Position numbers and translations under genes: made by a program
Source: an uncultured Sphingomonas sp.
GTDB taxonomy: Bacteria; Pseudomonadota; Alphaproteobacteria; Sphingomonadales; Sphingomonadaceae
DNA length: 64,000 bases
Assembly (NCBI RefSeq): GCF_913774285.1
Contig: NZ_CAJYHX010000021.1
Span: forward strand, 124,001-188,000
Reading direction: 5' to 3'
The notes under the pieces: generated by a model
Databases searched by the model: none
What the model saw: the letters and a program-made list of their open reading frames with translations, nothing else
Told to the model about the DNA's origin: nothing
Part shown: piece after piece, positions 43,025-52,140 of the stretch
Layout: each line of letters starts with the position of its first letter
Position numbering within the stretch: the stretch's first letter is position 1

Positions 43025-43618
43025 ATGAAGATGAAGACGATGCTAGCCAGCGCGGCCATCCTGATGGCGGCAGCACCTGCGATCGCAAATGCTTCTATCA
43101 TCGTGCCTGGAAAATGCGCGTCGGTTGCAGCTTCGAGTGGCTGCCTATTCCTCGGCAACATCAACGGCAACGACAACGTCTTCAACCTGAACAGCTACAA
43201 GCAGGCAGAACTCGTCTATAACGTTTACAACAATTTCGTACCGAGCGCACAGCCCAATATCACTCTTAATTACCTGTTCGATACGAACACCACGTCCGGC
43301 CTGATCACGGGCGCCGGCACCTCCTCCGGCACCTGGTCGACGCCTGGCTATGTGATCGACTATATGGCGGTGAAGGCCGGCAATTATTTCTCGCTCTACA
43401 AGGTCGCCGATCTGAGCAGCGGCAGCTGGAGCACGATGGACATCCCGCACGGCAAGAACCTGAAGGACCTGTCGCATATCGTCTTCTTTGGCTCCGAAGC
43501 GGTGGCCGGGGTGCCCGAGCCGGCGACCTGGGGCATGATGATCGCGGGCGTCGGCATGGCCGGGGGTGCACTGCGCCGCCGCCGCGCGCGTCAGCAGCTG
43601 CGCGTCGCCGCCGCCTGA
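43025..43618 (+). CDS. PEP-CTERM-tailed exported protein
   Basis: A 197-residue protein: signal peptide (MKMKTMLASAAILMAAAPAI), a mature domain with one cysteine pair (GKCASVAASSGC), and a C-terminal tag VPEPATWGMMIAGVGMAGGA followed by LRRRRARQQ. The tag matches the PEPxxWxMM exosortase-type signal frequent in Sphingomonadales. The mature domain (LGNINGNDNVFNLNSYKQAE region) was not recognised beyond similarity in layout to other PEP-CTERM surface proteins. The start is the ATG at 43025; the preceding GGAGGATTTGAA supplies a ribosome site. Confidence 0.88.
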   Translation: MKMKTMLASAAILMAAAPAIANASIIVPGKCASVAASSGCLFLGNINGNDNVFNLNSYKQAELVYNVYNNFVPSAQPNITLNYLFDTNTTSGLITGAGTSSGTWSTPGYVIDYMAVKAGNYFSLYKVADLSSGSWSTMDIPHGKNLKDLSHIVFFGSEAVAGVPEPATWGMMIAGVGMAGGALRRRRARQQLRVAAA

Positions 43619-43661
43619 TTGCGCTTGCATCCGCCCGCGCAGTTGCGTAAGGGCGACCGAT

Positions 43662-43698
43662 CGGAGCGGAGCAGCAATGCGTCCGCTCCGTTTGCTTT
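43662..43698 (+). terminator. Intrinsic terminator or attenuator before rpsF
   Basis: CGGAGCGGA (43662-43670) pairs with TCCGCTCCG (43682-43690), followed by TTTGCTTT. It lies 43 bases after the PEP-CTERM stop and 70 before rpsF. It fits a terminator for the upstream gene. If the ribosomal promoter is further upstream, it would act as an attenuator. Confidence 0.7.
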
Positions 43699-43767
43699 AT
43701 CGAGACGACAGCCGGAGGGGCGACCGCATGGGGCGGCGTCAGCGATCGGCCAACAGGAAGAGAACCA

Positions 43768-44142
43768 ATGGCTCTGTACGAGCATGTGTTCCTTGCGCGC
43801 CAGGATCTGGCACAGGCGCAAGTGGACGCGCTGGCGGAAACCGCCACCAAGATCGTCGAAGACAACAACGGCAAGGTCGTCAAGACCGAAACCTGGGGTC
43901 TTCGCAGCCTCGCCTATCGTATCGCCAAGAACCGCAAGGCGCACTACGTGATGCTCGAGATCGACGCGCCGGCCGGCGTGGTCGCCGAGCTGGAGCGCCA
44001 GACGCAGATCAACGAAGACGTGATCCGCTACATGACCGTCAAGGTGGACGGCCATGAGCAGGGCCCGTCGGTGATGATGCGCAAGGGCGACCGCGAGCGT
44101 CGCGGCCGTCGTGACCGCGATGGCAACTTCGAAGGCGAATAA
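43768..44142 (+). CDS. rpsF: 30S ribosomal protein bS6
   Basis: A 124-residue protein beginning [20 protein letters not shown], with [20 protein letters not shown] and [10 protein letters not shown], standard bS6 motifs. The basic/acidic tail [18 protein letters not shown] is an alphaproteobacterial extension. It pairs with bS18 in the 30S platform. First gene of rpsF-rpsR-rplI. Confidence 0.98.
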   Translation: MALYEHVFLARQDLAQAQVDALAETATKIVEDNNGKVVKTETWGLRSLAYRIAKNRKAHYVMLEIDAPAGVVAELERQTQINEDVIRYMTVKVDGHEQGPSVMMRKGDRERRGRRDRDGNFEGE

Positions 44143-44156
44143 GGAGCGTATAGACC

Positions 44157-44381
44157 ATGGCACGACCCTTTTTCCGCCGCCGCAAGAGCTGCCCCTTCTC
44201 CGCGAAGGATGCGCCCCGGATCGATTACAAGGACGTCCGCCTGCTGCAGGGCTTCGTCTCCGAGCGCGGCAAGATCGTCCCCTCGCGCATCACTTCGGTG
44301 AGCGCGAAGAAGCAGCGCGAGCTGGCCCAGGCCATCAAGCGCGCCCGTCACCTGGGCCTGCTGCCCTACATCGTTAAGTAA
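44157..44381 (+). CDS. rpsR: 30S ribosomal protein bS18
   Basis: A 74-residue protein, [20 protein letters not shown] then [20 protein letters not shown], complete and typical. It binds bS6 on 16S rRNA. It starts 14 bases after rpsF, with AAGGAG upstream, and precedes rplI. Confidence 0.98.
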   Translation: MARPFFRRRKSCPFSAKDAPRIDYKDVRLLQGFVSERGKIVPSRITSVSAKKQRELAQAIKRARHLGLLPYIVK

Positions 44382-44392
44382 GGAGCGGATCC

Positions 44393-44986
44393 ATGGAAGT
44401 CATTCTGCTGGAGCGCGTTGAGAAGCTCGGCCACATCGGTGACGTGGTGAAGGTGAAGGACGGCTTTGCCCGTAACTTCCTCCTGCCGCGCAAGAAGGCG
44501 CTCCGCGCCAACGAAGTCAACCGCAAGGTCTTCGAAGCCAATCGTGAGCGCATCGAAGCCGAGAACGCGACCCGTCGCGTCGAGGCCGAGAAGGAATCGA
44601 AGACGCTCGAGGGCGTTTCGGTGACCCTGATCCGCCAGGCGTCGAACGTCGGCCAGCTGTACGGCTCGGTCGCGGTGCGCGACCTGGTCGACGTGCTGAC
44701 CGCCGACGGCCACAAGGTCAACAAGGCGCAGATCGTGCTCGATCGCCCGATCAAGGCGATCGGCGTGTACGAAGTTCGCGTCGCGCTGCACCCGGAAGTC
44801 GCGGTGACCATCAAGGTCAACGTCGCACGTTCGCCGGAAGAAGCCGAGATGCAGGCGCAGGGCGTCGACGTCACGGCGGCGATGTTCGAGCGCGAAGAGA
44901 CCGGCTTCACCGAGGATTACGATCCGAACGCAGAGCCGGGCGAGATCGCGACCGAAGCCCCCGCCGCGGAAGACGCGCAGGGCTGA
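44393..44986 (+). CDS. rplI: 50S ribosomal protein bL9, with long acidic tail
   Basis: A 197-residue protein. The N-terminal RNA-binding domain is unmistakable (MEVILLERVEKLGHIGDVVK, VKDGFARNFLLPRKKALRA), followed by the long connecting helix and the C-terminal domain. About 45 residues beyond the usual ~150 form an acidic, Glu/Asp-rich tail (EREETGFTEDYDPNAEPGEI and on). Such extensions occur in alphaproteobacterial bL9. Last gene of the operon; a terminator follows at 45011. Confidence 0.97.
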   Translation: MEVILLERVEKLGHIGDVVKVKDGFARNFLLPRKKALRANEVNRKVFEANRERIEAENATRRVEAEKESKTLEGVSVTLIRQASNVGQLYGSVAVRDLVDVLTADGHKVNKAQIVLDRPIKAIGVYEVRVALHPEVAVTIKVNVARSPEEAEMQAQGVDVTAAMFEREETGFTEDYDPNAEPGEIATEAPAAEDAQG

Positions 44987-45010
44987 GTCTAGCGACTCAA
45001 CCAATAAGGC

Positions 45011-45049
45011 AGGGGCCGTACCGAGCGATCGGTGCGGCCCTTTCCTTTT
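45011..45049 (+). terminator. Intrinsic terminator of the rpsF-rpsR-rplI operon
   Basis: GGGCCGTACCG pairs with CGGTGCGGCCC (one G-U pair) around AGCGAT, followed by TTTCCTTTT. It starts 25 bases past the rplI stop. Confidence 0.9.
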
Positions 45050-45186
45050 GGGGCTGGGGACACACGCCACACCTGTCCTGAAATACGTACGACATGCGGC
45101 CGGAACGCTTCGTTACCCACTGGCATGGCAAAATGCGCAGGCGTACCGCGTGGCACCCCGAATCGGTCGGGGAACGGAGACCTGCA

Positions 45187-47085
45187 GTGGAGCAGTTGGC
45201 GAGCGACGGGGATGCCCCCGCGCATCCGCATCAGGAAAAGTTCAGCGCACTGGCGATCGGCGCGATCGGCGTGGTGTTCGGCGATATCGGAACGTCGCCG
45301 CTCTATTCGCTCAAGGAAAGTTTCATCGGCCACCACAAGCTGGCCCTGGATCCCGCGCATATCTACGGGGTGCTGTCGCTGATCTTCTGGACGATGACCT
45401 CCATCGTCACGGTCAAATATGTCGCACTGATCCTGCGCGCCGACAACAAGGGCGAAGGCGGCAGCCTGGCGCTGCTGGCGCTGATCACCCGCATGATGGG
45501 GGATACCCGCTGGCGCGTGGCGATCACCATGACCGGCGTGATCGCCACGGCGCTCTTCTATGGCGACGCGATCATCACGCCCGCAATTTCGGTGCTGTCG
45601 GCAGTGGAGGGCCTGACCACGGTTGAGGCCGGGTTCACGCCGCTGGTGCTGCCGGTGACGGTGGCGATCCTGGTCGCGCTATTCGCCATCCAGGCGCGCG
45701 GCACCGCGGTCGTGGGCAAGCTGTTCGGGCCGGTGATGCTGGTCTATTTCGCGGTCATCGCAGTGCTCGGCGTCCGCGGCATCGTCGCCGCGCCCGAAAT
45801 CCTGTGGGCGCTCAATCCGTGGTATGCGGTCAAGTTCTTCGCACTCGACCCCAGCCTCGCCTTCCTGGCGCTGGGCTCGGTGGTGCTGGCGGTGACCGGC
45901 GCCGAAGCGCTCTATGCCGACATGGGGCATTTCGGCCGCCGCGCGATCATGGTCTCCTGGCTCTACGTCGCCTTCCCATGCCTGATGCTCAACTATCTCG
46001 GCCAGTCGGCGCTGATCCTGCGCAACCCCGCGATGATCGAGAACCCGTTCTTCCTGATGGCACCCGACTGGGCCCGCCTGCCGCTCGTCATCCTCGCCAC
46101 CATGGCGACGGTGATCGCCAGCCAGGCGGTGATCTCGGGCGCCTTCTCGGTCTCGCAACAGGCGGTGCAGCTCGGCTTCCTGCCGCGGCTGCGCATCCTC
46201 CACACCAGTGCCAAGGCGGCCGGGCAAATCTATGTGCCGCTGGTGAACTGGGGCCTGCTGGTGATGGTGGTGCTGCTGGCGCTGGGCTTCCGCAGTTCGA
46301 GCAACCTCGCCTCGGCCTATGGCATCGCCGTCACCGGCACGATGTTCATCACCGCCTGCATGCTGGGCGTGCTGACCTTCGCCGTCTGGAAGTGGAACAA
46401 GCTGCTCGCCGGCCTCGTTACCGGCAGCTTCCTGCTGATCGACGGCGCCTATTTCGCCTCGAACATCACCAAGATCCCCGATGGCGGCTGGTTCCCGCTG
46501 CTGGTGGCGGCGGTCGCGTTCGTGCTGCTGACGACCTGGTCACGCGGGCGGCGACTGGTGCTGGCGCGATTGCAGGAAGGCGCGATGCCGATCGCGCTGT
46601 TCATCCGATCGGCCGCGCAGACCGCGACGCGGGTGAAGGGCACCGCGGTGTTCCTCACCTCGACACCGGACAGCATCCCCCCCGCCCTGCTCCACAACCT
46701 CAAGCACAACAAGGTACTGCACGAGCGGATCGTGTTGCTCACCGTCGCGATCGAACAGGTCCCGCATGTTCGCGGCACCGCGTCCACGACGATGGAGCCG
46801 CTGGGCGACGGCTTCTTCCGCGTCGTGCTGCACTATGGCTTCATGGACGAGGTCGACGTGCCGATGGCACTCGCCGCCATCCAGGATTGCGGTGCGCCGT
46901 TCCGGCCGATGGAGACAAGTTACTTCCTCGCCCGCCAGACGCTGCTGCCCTCGTCGCGGCCCGGCATGGCGATCTGGCGCGAGAAGCTGTTCGCCTGGAT
47001 GGTGCGCAATGCCGAAAGCGCGATGGAATTCTTCAAGCTTCCCACCAATCGCGTGGTCGAACTCGGCAGCCAGCTGGAAATCTGA
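45187..47085 (+). CDS. kup: Low-affinity potassium transporter Kup
   Basis: A 632-residue inner-membrane K+/H+ symporter of the KUP/HAK/KT family. The N-terminal motif [20 protein letters not shown] is diagnostic. It is followed by about twelve membrane helices (for example [37 protein letters not shown]) and a cytosolic C-terminal domain ([33 protein letters not shown]). I use the GTG at 45187, preceded by GGAGACCTGCA and giving the normal length; the frame is open to an ATG at 45094 without family similarity. Monocistronic. A hairpin (CCCCGAATCGGTCGGGG) lies just before the ribosome site. Confidence 0.96.
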   Translation: MEQLASDGDAPAHPHQEKFSALAIGAIGVVFGDIGTSPLYSLKESFIGHHKLALDPAHIYGVLSLIFWTMTSIVTVKYVALILRADNKGEGGSLALLALITRMMGDTRWRVAITMTGVIATALFYGDAIITPAISVLSAVEGLTTVEAGFTPLVLPVTVAILVALFAIQARGTAVVGKLFGPVMLVYFAVIAVLGVRGIVAAPEILWALNPWYAVKFFALDPSLAFLALGSVVLAVTGAEALYADMGHFGRRAIMVSWLYVAFPCLMLNYLGQSALILRNPAMIENPFFLMAPDWARLPLVILATMATVIASQAVISGAFSVSQQAVQLGFLPRLRILHTSAKAAGQIYVPLVNWGLLVMVVLLALGFRSSSNLASAYGIAVTGTMFITACMLGVLTFAVWKWNKLLAGLVTGSFLLIDGAYFASNITKIPDGGWFPLLVAAVAFVLLTTWSRGRRLVLARLQEGAMPIALFIRSAAQTATRVKGTAVFLTSTPDSIPPALLHNLKHNKVLHERIVLLTVAIEQVPHVRGTASTTMEPLGDGFFRVVLHYGFMDEVDVPMALAAIQDCGAPFRPMETSYFLARQTLLPSSRPGMAIWREKLFAWMVRNAESAMEFFKLPTNRVVELGSQLEI

Positions 47086-47087
47086 AC

Positions 47088-47124
47088 AAAAAAATGGGGC
47101 GGCTTCCTTGGTGGAAGCCGCCCC
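47088..47124 (-). terminator. Intrinsic terminator of the carbonic anhydrase-SulP operon
   Basis: On the minus strand GGGGCGGCTTCC and GGAAGCCGCCCC form a perfect 12-bp stem around ACCAA, followed by ATTTTTTTG. It lies 22 bases past the SulP stop and abuts the kup stop from the other side. Confidence 0.93.
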
Positions 47125-47145
47125 AGGTCTTCGGGGTGTGCCTCT

Positions 47146-48657
47146 TTAGCCGGCGAGGACGGCGGTCTTGCCGCTGGCGCCCTGGACGTCGACCGACGAT
47201 CCGCCTGCGCGGCGACGCTGCAGCCAGTCCTTGAGCAGTTCGGCGCAGCTATGATCGACCGCGTCGAGCCGCGACACGTCGAGCAGCACCGACTTGCCGC
47301 CGGGGACCGACTCCAGCCGGTCCGAAAGCTTGGGCAGCGTGATGAAGGTAGCCGAGCCCGCCAGCGCGATGCGGTGTTCGTCCGCGGCCTCCTGCTGGTC
47401 GACCTTGAGGCCGAGGCGGCGGAGGTTGGGCACCAGCTCGAGCATCGACAGCGCGATCCCGACCAGCACGCCGGTCAGCAGGTCTTCGGTGACGACGAGC
47501 AGGCAGGTCACCGCCCAGATCGCCGCCGGCAGCAGCCCGTAATGTGCGAACAGGTGGCGGACATGCTTGAGGTTGACCAGCTTGGCACCGGTCACCACCA
47601 GCACCGCGCCCAGCGCCGCCATCGGAATTTCGCGCAGCAGCCACGGCAGCAGCGCGACGAAGCCGAGGATCCACGCGCCGTGCAGGATCGCGGAGAGCCG
47701 CGTCTGCGCGCCGGCCTGGACGTTGGCCGAGCTGCGGACGATCACGCCGGTCATCGGCAGCGCGCCGGCGACGCCGCACAGCAGATTGCCGATGCCCTGC
47801 GCGCGCAGTTCCTTATTGTAGTTGGTCCGCACGCCGTCGTGCATGCGATCGACCGCCGCGGCCGAGAGCAAGGTCTCGGCGCTGGCGATGAAGGCAAGCG
47901 CAATCGCGGCGGTGATGACGCTCGGGTCCATCCACTTGGCGAAGAAGCCATTCTCCGGCAGCGCGATCGCCGAGACGATGTTCGAGGGCACGGTGACGCG
48001 GGTCACGTCCAGCCCGAGGCTGAACGCCACCAGCGTCGCCGCGACCACGCCGACGAGCGCGCCGGGAACGAGCTTCACCGCAGCCGGCTTGAACTTGTCC
48101 CAGCCGAGCATCGTCGCGATGGTCAGCAGACCCAGCGCCAGCGCCATTTCGGCGGAGGCCAGGTTGCTCGAAAGCCCGAGCACGCGCCCCGGCATCGCCG
48201 CCAGATTGGCGAGGCCGTTGGACAGCGGCTTGGCATCGAACAACACGTGATACTGGCCCACGACGATCAGGATGCCGATACCCGCAAGCATACCGTGCAC
48301 CACGGCGGGCGAGATCGCGCGGAACCAGCCGCCAACGCGCAGCACGCCCGCGACCACCTGGATGGCGCCGGCGAGGATCAGGATGGGCCCAAGCGCCGAC
48401 AGGCCCTGCTCGCGCACCAGCTCGAACACGATGACGGCAAGGCCCGCCGCCGGGCCGCTCACCTGGAGCGGCGATCCGGCGAGCAGGCCGACGACCAGGC
48501 CGCCGATAATGCCGGTGACCAGGCCTTTCTCGGGCGGCACGCCCGAGGCGATGGCGATGCCCATGCAGAGCGGCATCGCCACCAGGAACACGACGATCGA
48601 CGCCGTGAAGTCGCGCACGAAGCTCTTGGGCTTCGGTGCTTCCGCGACCGTGCTCAT
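47146..48657 (-). CDS. SulP-family anion transporter (probable bicarbonate or sulfate)
   Basis: A 503-residue inner-membrane transporter. The start TASIVVFLVAMPLCMGIAIA with SGVPPEKGLVTGIIGG is the SulP signature. About 10-12 membrane helices follow, then a shortened STAS-like C-terminus (LDVSRLDAVDHSCAELLKDW). Its start overlaps the carbonic anhydrase stop by four bases (ATGA), so the pair is one operon. That linkage supports bicarbonate/CO2 handling (BicA-like) rather than sulfate, but this is inference from context. A strong terminator follows. Confidence 0.93.
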   Translation of the reverse strand: MSTVAEAPKPKSFVRDFTASIVVFLVAMPLCMGIAIASGVPPEKGLVTGIIGGLVVGLLAGSPLQVSGPAAGLAVIVFELVREQGLSALGPILILAGAIQVVAGVLRVGGWFRAISPAVVHGMLAGIGILIVVGQYHVLFDAKPLSNGLANLAAMPGRVLGLSSNLASAEMALALGLLTIATMLGWDKFKPAAVKLVPGALVGVVAATLVAFSLGLDVTRVTVPSNIVSAIALPENGFFAKWMDPSVITAAIALAFIASAETLLSAAAVDRMHDGVRTNYNKELRAQGIGNLLCGVAGALPMTGVIVRSSANVQAGAQTRLSAILHGAWILGFVALLPWLLREIPMAALGAVLVVTGAKLVNLKHVRHLFAHYGLLPAAIWAVTCLLVVTEDLLTGVLVGIALSMLELVPNLRRLGLKVDQQEAADEHRIALAGSATFITLPKLSDRLESVPGGKSVLLDVSRLDAVDHSCAELLKDWLQRRRAGGSSVDVQGASGKTAVLAG

Positions 48658-49349
48658 TCGGCTGCCTCCGCATAGGCGACGTCACGTGCCAGCCGCTGGC
48701 CGGCCGGCAGCGCCACCGGCATGGCACGATCCTCGCGGATCGGCACGAAGCGGCCGGTCTCGCCGTCGAGGCCGAGCACCATGCCGGCGCCGATATCGAC
48801 GAACCAGCCGTGCAGCGCGATCTCGCCGCGCGCGATCCCGGCCGCAACCGAAGGGTGCGTGCGCAGATGGGCGAGCTGGACCACGACATTCTCGAGCGCG
48901 GCGGTGCGGACCGCATCGGCGCCTTCCAGATTGTCATAGCCGCCGTCGACCACGCACTTGGCGGCATGGCTGTGACGCAGCCATGCGGTGACGTTGGGCA
49001 TGCCTTCGAGCATTTCCGGGTTCATCAGCGCCTTCATCGCGCCGCAGTCCGAATGACCGCAGACGATGATGTCGCGCACGCCCAGCGCAGCGACGGCATA
49101 TTCGACGGTCGAGGACACGCCGCCATTCTGGGTGGCGAAGGGCGGCACGATATTGCCGGCGTTGCGGCAGACGAACAGGTCGCCCGGGTTCGCCTGGATG
49201 ATGTGCTCCGGCACGACGCGCGAGTCGGCGCAGGAGATCATCAGCGCCTTCGGGCTCTGCCCGTGGGTGGCGAGCTTGGAATAGAGGGCGTGCTGGTTCG
49301 GGAAGACCTGCTTCTCGAAATCGACGACGCGTCCGATCACTTCGTTCAC
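48654..49349 (-). CDS. Beta-class carbonic anhydrase
   Basis: A 231-residue zinc enzyme interconverting CO2 and bicarbonate in the cytosol. The zinc ligands are Cys40 (MISCADSRVVP), His99 and Cys102 (CGHSDCGAMKAL), with the Asp42-Arg44 dyad. GDLFVCRNAGNIVPP is also typical. It is the first gene of a two-gene operon with a SulP transporter. The combination suggests capture or release of inorganic carbon, or pH control. Confidence 0.97.
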   Translation of the reverse strand: MNEVIGRVVDFEKQVFPNQHALYSKLATHGQSPKALMISCADSRVVPEHIIQANPGDLFVCRNAGNIVPPFATQNGGVSSTVEYAVAALGVRDIIVCGHSDCGAMKALMNPEMLEGMPNVTAWLRHSHAAKCVVDGGYDNLEGADAVRTAALENVVVQLAHLRTHPSVAAGIARGEIALHGWFVDIGAGMVLGLDGETGRFVPIREDRAMPVALPAGQRLARDVAYAEAAE

Positions 49350-49450
49350 GGCTTGCTCCTGTAACAGACCCGCGGCGCGGGCATCTCTTCAGGATCGCAC
49401 ACTACCGGGCGCCATTTGCTGCATCGCGGCGCGTTCGTAAGAAAACGTTG

Positions 49451-50776
49451 CTAAGCCGTTGGCCCGTCGCGCGGCAGGAGAATTTCGGCGCACAGCCCGC
49501 CGCCGTCGCGGTTGGCAAGGCGGAAGCTGCCGCCCTCGGCGTCCGCCGCGCGCGCCACGATCGACAGGCCGAGCCCGAAGCCTACGGTATCGCGCGAACG
49601 CGCCGCATCCAGCCGCACGAAGGGCTGCATGACGCGCTGAAGATCCTCCTCCGGGATGCCGGGCCCCTTGTCCTCCACACGGACCGCCACCGCGCCATCG
49701 AGCGGTACCAGGCGGATGCAGCACTGCCCGGCATAATGCACCGCATTGTCGACCAGGTTGTTGAGCGCACGCTTGAGCATCAGCGGCCGCACGACCTGCT
49801 CGAAATGGTCGGGCCCGTCATATTCGACGTCGCGCCCGTGATCGGCATTTTCGTCGGCGATCGTCGCGCACAGCACCGCGAGGTCGACACGCGCGGGCGT
49901 CTCCTTATCCCCCTCTCCGCCGAGGAAGGCCAGCAGGGAGGAAATCATCGCCTCCATCTCGGTGATGTCGGTCTCGACCGCGGCGTGCACGTCCGGATCG
50001 GCGATCGCATCGGCGCGCAGCCGCAGCCGGGCAAGCGGCGTGCGCATGTCGTGGCCGACGGCGGCGAGCGCCTGGGTGCGATCCGCGATCAGCCGCTGGA
50101 TGCGCTCCTGCATCCGGTTGAACGCGCTGATCACGCGGCGCAGTTCCTTGGGCCCGGCCTCTTCCACCTGGAGCACGCTGCCGGTGCCGAAACGGTCCGC
50201 CGCCAGCGCCAGCCGCCGCATTGGCAGCAACATGCGCCGTAGGAGGATACCGCTGATCAGGATCAGCGCCAGCGCCGGTGCCAGCGCGAGCAGAATGCGG
50301 GACAGGCCCAGATCGGCGGCATGGACATGCTCGCGGGTGCGGAAATACATCCAGCTGCCGTCGGGCATCGGCACCGCGCCGACGATCAGCGCCTTGCTCC
50401 CCTGCGAAGTGAGCCGCAGGCGCAGCCCGTCCGTTGCCAGGGTCGGCTCCCACAGCACCACCTGCTCGTAGAGGCGGTCGAGGTCCGGCTGCTCGCGCAG
50501 GCCGCTCGGCAACTGCGGCATCCAGCGCACTTCGTAGCGCGAGGTGGTGAATTCTAGCGCCAGCTTTTCTCGCCGGACGGGTGGTTGCTCCGCGAGCAGC
50601 TTGCGCGCGATCACGAGGTGCTCGGCCAGGCGCCGCGCCTCGTCGTCGCGCACCGCGAACTGGCTGGCGCGCTCGTACAGCAGGGTCGATACGGCGAATT
50701 CGATCAGGATGGTCAGCAGCAGGATCGCGAAGACCTGCCCGATCAGCCCGGAAGGACGCTTGAGAAACGCCCTCAA
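49451..50776 (-). CDS. Sensor histidine kinase, EnvZ/OmpB type
   Basis: About 441 residues. An N-terminal membrane helix (GLIGQVFAILLLTILIEFAV) is followed by a periplasmic domain of about 115 residues and a second helix (ILLALAPALALILISGILL). HAMP follows (RRLALAADRFGTGSVLQVEE). The phospho-acceptor histidine is in AVGHDMRTPLARLRLRADAI, and ATP-binding boxes are NNLVDNAVHYAG, VEDKGPGIPEEDL and GFGLGLSIVARAADAEGG. The start is probably TTG at 50776, overlapping the regulator stop (TTGA), since similarity begins there; the frame stays open far upstream through the regulator gene. It phosphorylates the adjacent OmpR-type regulator. The stimulus is unknown. Confidence 0.93.
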   Translation of the reverse strand: MRAFLKRPSGLIGQVFAILLLTILIEFAVSTLLYERASQFAVRDDEARRLAEHLVIARKLLAEQPPVRREKLALEFTTSRYEVRWMPQLPSGLREQPDLDRLYEQVVLWEPTLATDGLRLRLTSQGSKALIVGAVPMPDGSWMYFRTREHVHAADLGLSRILLALAPALALILISGILLRRMLLPMRRLALAADRFGTGSVLQVEEAGPKELRRVISAFNRMQERIQRLIADRTQALAAVGHDMRTPLARLRLRADAIADPDVHAAVETDITEMEAMISSLLAFLGGEGDKETPARVDLAVLCATIADENADHGRDVEYDGPDHFEQVVRPLMLKRALNNLVDNAVHYAGQCCIRLVPLDGAVAVRVEDKGPGIPEEDLQRVMQPFVRLDAARSRDTVGFGLGLSIVARAADAEGGSFRLANRDGGGLCAEILLPRDGPTA

Positions 50777-51504
50777 CTGCGCGTCACGGGCACGTTGAGC
50801 GTGTAGCCGATGCCGCGCACGGTCACGATCGGCGCCTGATGGCCGGCATCGGAGAGCTTGCGCCGAAGCCGGCTGACCAGCACGTCGATGCTCCGATCGG
50901 AGCTGTCGCCCAGCCGGGTGCGCGACAGCTCGATCAGCCGCTCGCGTGAAATCACCCGGCCCGAATGGTCGCAGAGGGTAACGAGCAGGTCGAATTCGGC
51001 GCCGGTAAGGTCCACCACTGCGCCGGTCGGCGACAGCAGCTCGCGGCGCGGCAGGTTCACCGTCCAGCCGTCGAACTGGATCTCGCCCTTGGGTCGCTCG
51101 GCGGTGTCGCGCTCGCCCGCACCGCGGCGAAGCACCGCGCGCACCCGGGCAACCAGCTCGCGCGTGCCGAAGGGCTTGGGCAGATAATCGTCCGCACCAA
51201 GCTCCAGCCCGACGACGCGATCGGTTTCGCTGCCCTTGGCCGAGATGAAGATGATCGGCACCGAACTTTTCTGGCGGATCGCGCGGCACAGGTCGATGCC
51301 GCTGGTGCCCGGCAGCATCACGTCGAGCAGCACCAGGTCCACCGGCCCCTGCTCCAGCGCCAGCCACATCTCCGGCGCGGAAGAGGCCGGGCGCACCGTA
51401 TAGCCGTTTTCCTGGAGCGCGCGGGCGGTCAGCGTGCGCAACTGGGGATCGTCCTCGACCAGCACGATCGTGGGAAGGCTCAGCGGGGGTTCACCTGCAT
51501 ACAT
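50773..51504 (-). CDS. OmpR/PhoB-family response regulator
   Basis: A 243-residue regulator. The receiver domain contains acidic residues VEDDP, phospho-acceptor Asp61 in LVLLDVMLPG and Lys110 in DYLPKPFG. A C-terminal winged helix includes LTGAEFDLLVTLCDHSGRVI, SRERLIELSRTRLGDSSDRS and IDVLVSRLRRKL, and ends TVRGIGYTLNVPV. The sequence resembles the OmpR/EnvZ pairs of sphingomonads. It is co-transcribed with the kinase (four-base overlap). Target genes are unknown. Confidence 0.95.
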   Translation of the reverse strand: MYAGEPPLSLPTIVLVEDDPQLRTLTARALQENGYTVRPASSAPEMWLALEQGPVDLVLLDVMLPGTSGIDLCRAIRQKSSVPIIFISAKGSETDRVVGLELGADDYLPKPFGTRELVARVRAVLRRGAGERDTAERPKGEIQFDGWTVNLPRRELLSPTGAVVDLTGAEFDLLVTLCDHSGRVISRERLIELSRTRLGDSSDRSIDVLVSRLRRKLSDAGHQAPIVTVRGIGYTLNVPVTRS

Positions 51505-51629
51505 TGCGCAGAAACCTAGGGATGGCGATCCGGAGGGTCAACGCCGCACCGCCGCATCGCGGCGTGACGAGGGTCACGGGTGATGTGTTTCGCCGGCGAT
51601 ACAAGGCGCCATATCGTGGGGAAACTATC

Positions 51630-52088
51630 ATGCAGATGCCGCGCCTCAACCGTTCCGTCCTTCCTGGCCGCGCACGCGCGAATCGCGGCACGCTGGCGGC
51701 CATCGAGCTCAAGGGGCTGAGGCAGAACATGGCGCCCGCGCGCGATGATTCCGCCTTTGGCCCTCGGCAGCTGCTCGCGGCGCTCGACGGGCTTTCTGCA
51801 GCCGTAATCGAAGCGACCGGAAGCTGGGCCTTTCTCACCGCCGAGCGGATCCAGCTAATCGACGCGGCGCATAAGCTCGCTTGGCTGCTGGTACGCGTCA
51901 ACCGCAGCGAGGCCATGATTGCGCGGTCGCCAGATCTCGCCGGAACCACGCGCGCGATTATCGCGGCCACCTACACGCTTCGCGCGGTGCAGGAACTGGG
52001 CGAAGGCGCCGAAGCGATCCAGCCGCTGTTCGACCTGATCGTGCGCATCGACCAGCTGCTGCCGCGCACCGCCCAGCTTTATCAATAA
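51630..52088 (+). CDS. Helical hypothetical protein of 152 residues
   Basis: No family was recognised. A basic N-terminal segment (MPRLNRSVLPGRARANRG) is followed by a predicted all-helical body with regular leucine/alanine spacing (AAHKLAWLLVRVNRSEAMIA, TYTLRAVQELGEGAEAIQPL). There is no signal peptide or membrane segment. The start ATG at 51630 is preceded by GTGGGGAAACTATC; the frame is open upstream without better support. It lies alone between the divergent two-component operon and the cobalamin riboswitch. Confidence 0.6.
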   Translation: MQMPRLNRSVLPGRARANRGTLAAIELKGLRQNMAPARDDSAFGPRQLLAALDGLSAAVIEATGSWAFLTAERIQLIDAAHKLAWLLVRVNRSEAMIARSPDLAGTTRAIIAATYTLRAVQELGEGAEAIQPLFDLIVRIDQLLPRTAQLYQ

Positions 52089-52140
52089 GCACGCCGCGGC
52101 GCTGGCATATCGCCGGCAGCGCGGCTAGAGCGGCCGCGAA

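Noticed and set aside
50777..51367. N-terminal extension of the histidine kinase frame through the regulator gene
   Set aside because: The extension is antisense-like in composition and overlaps the regulator in another frame. Kinase similarity begins at the TTG at 50776.
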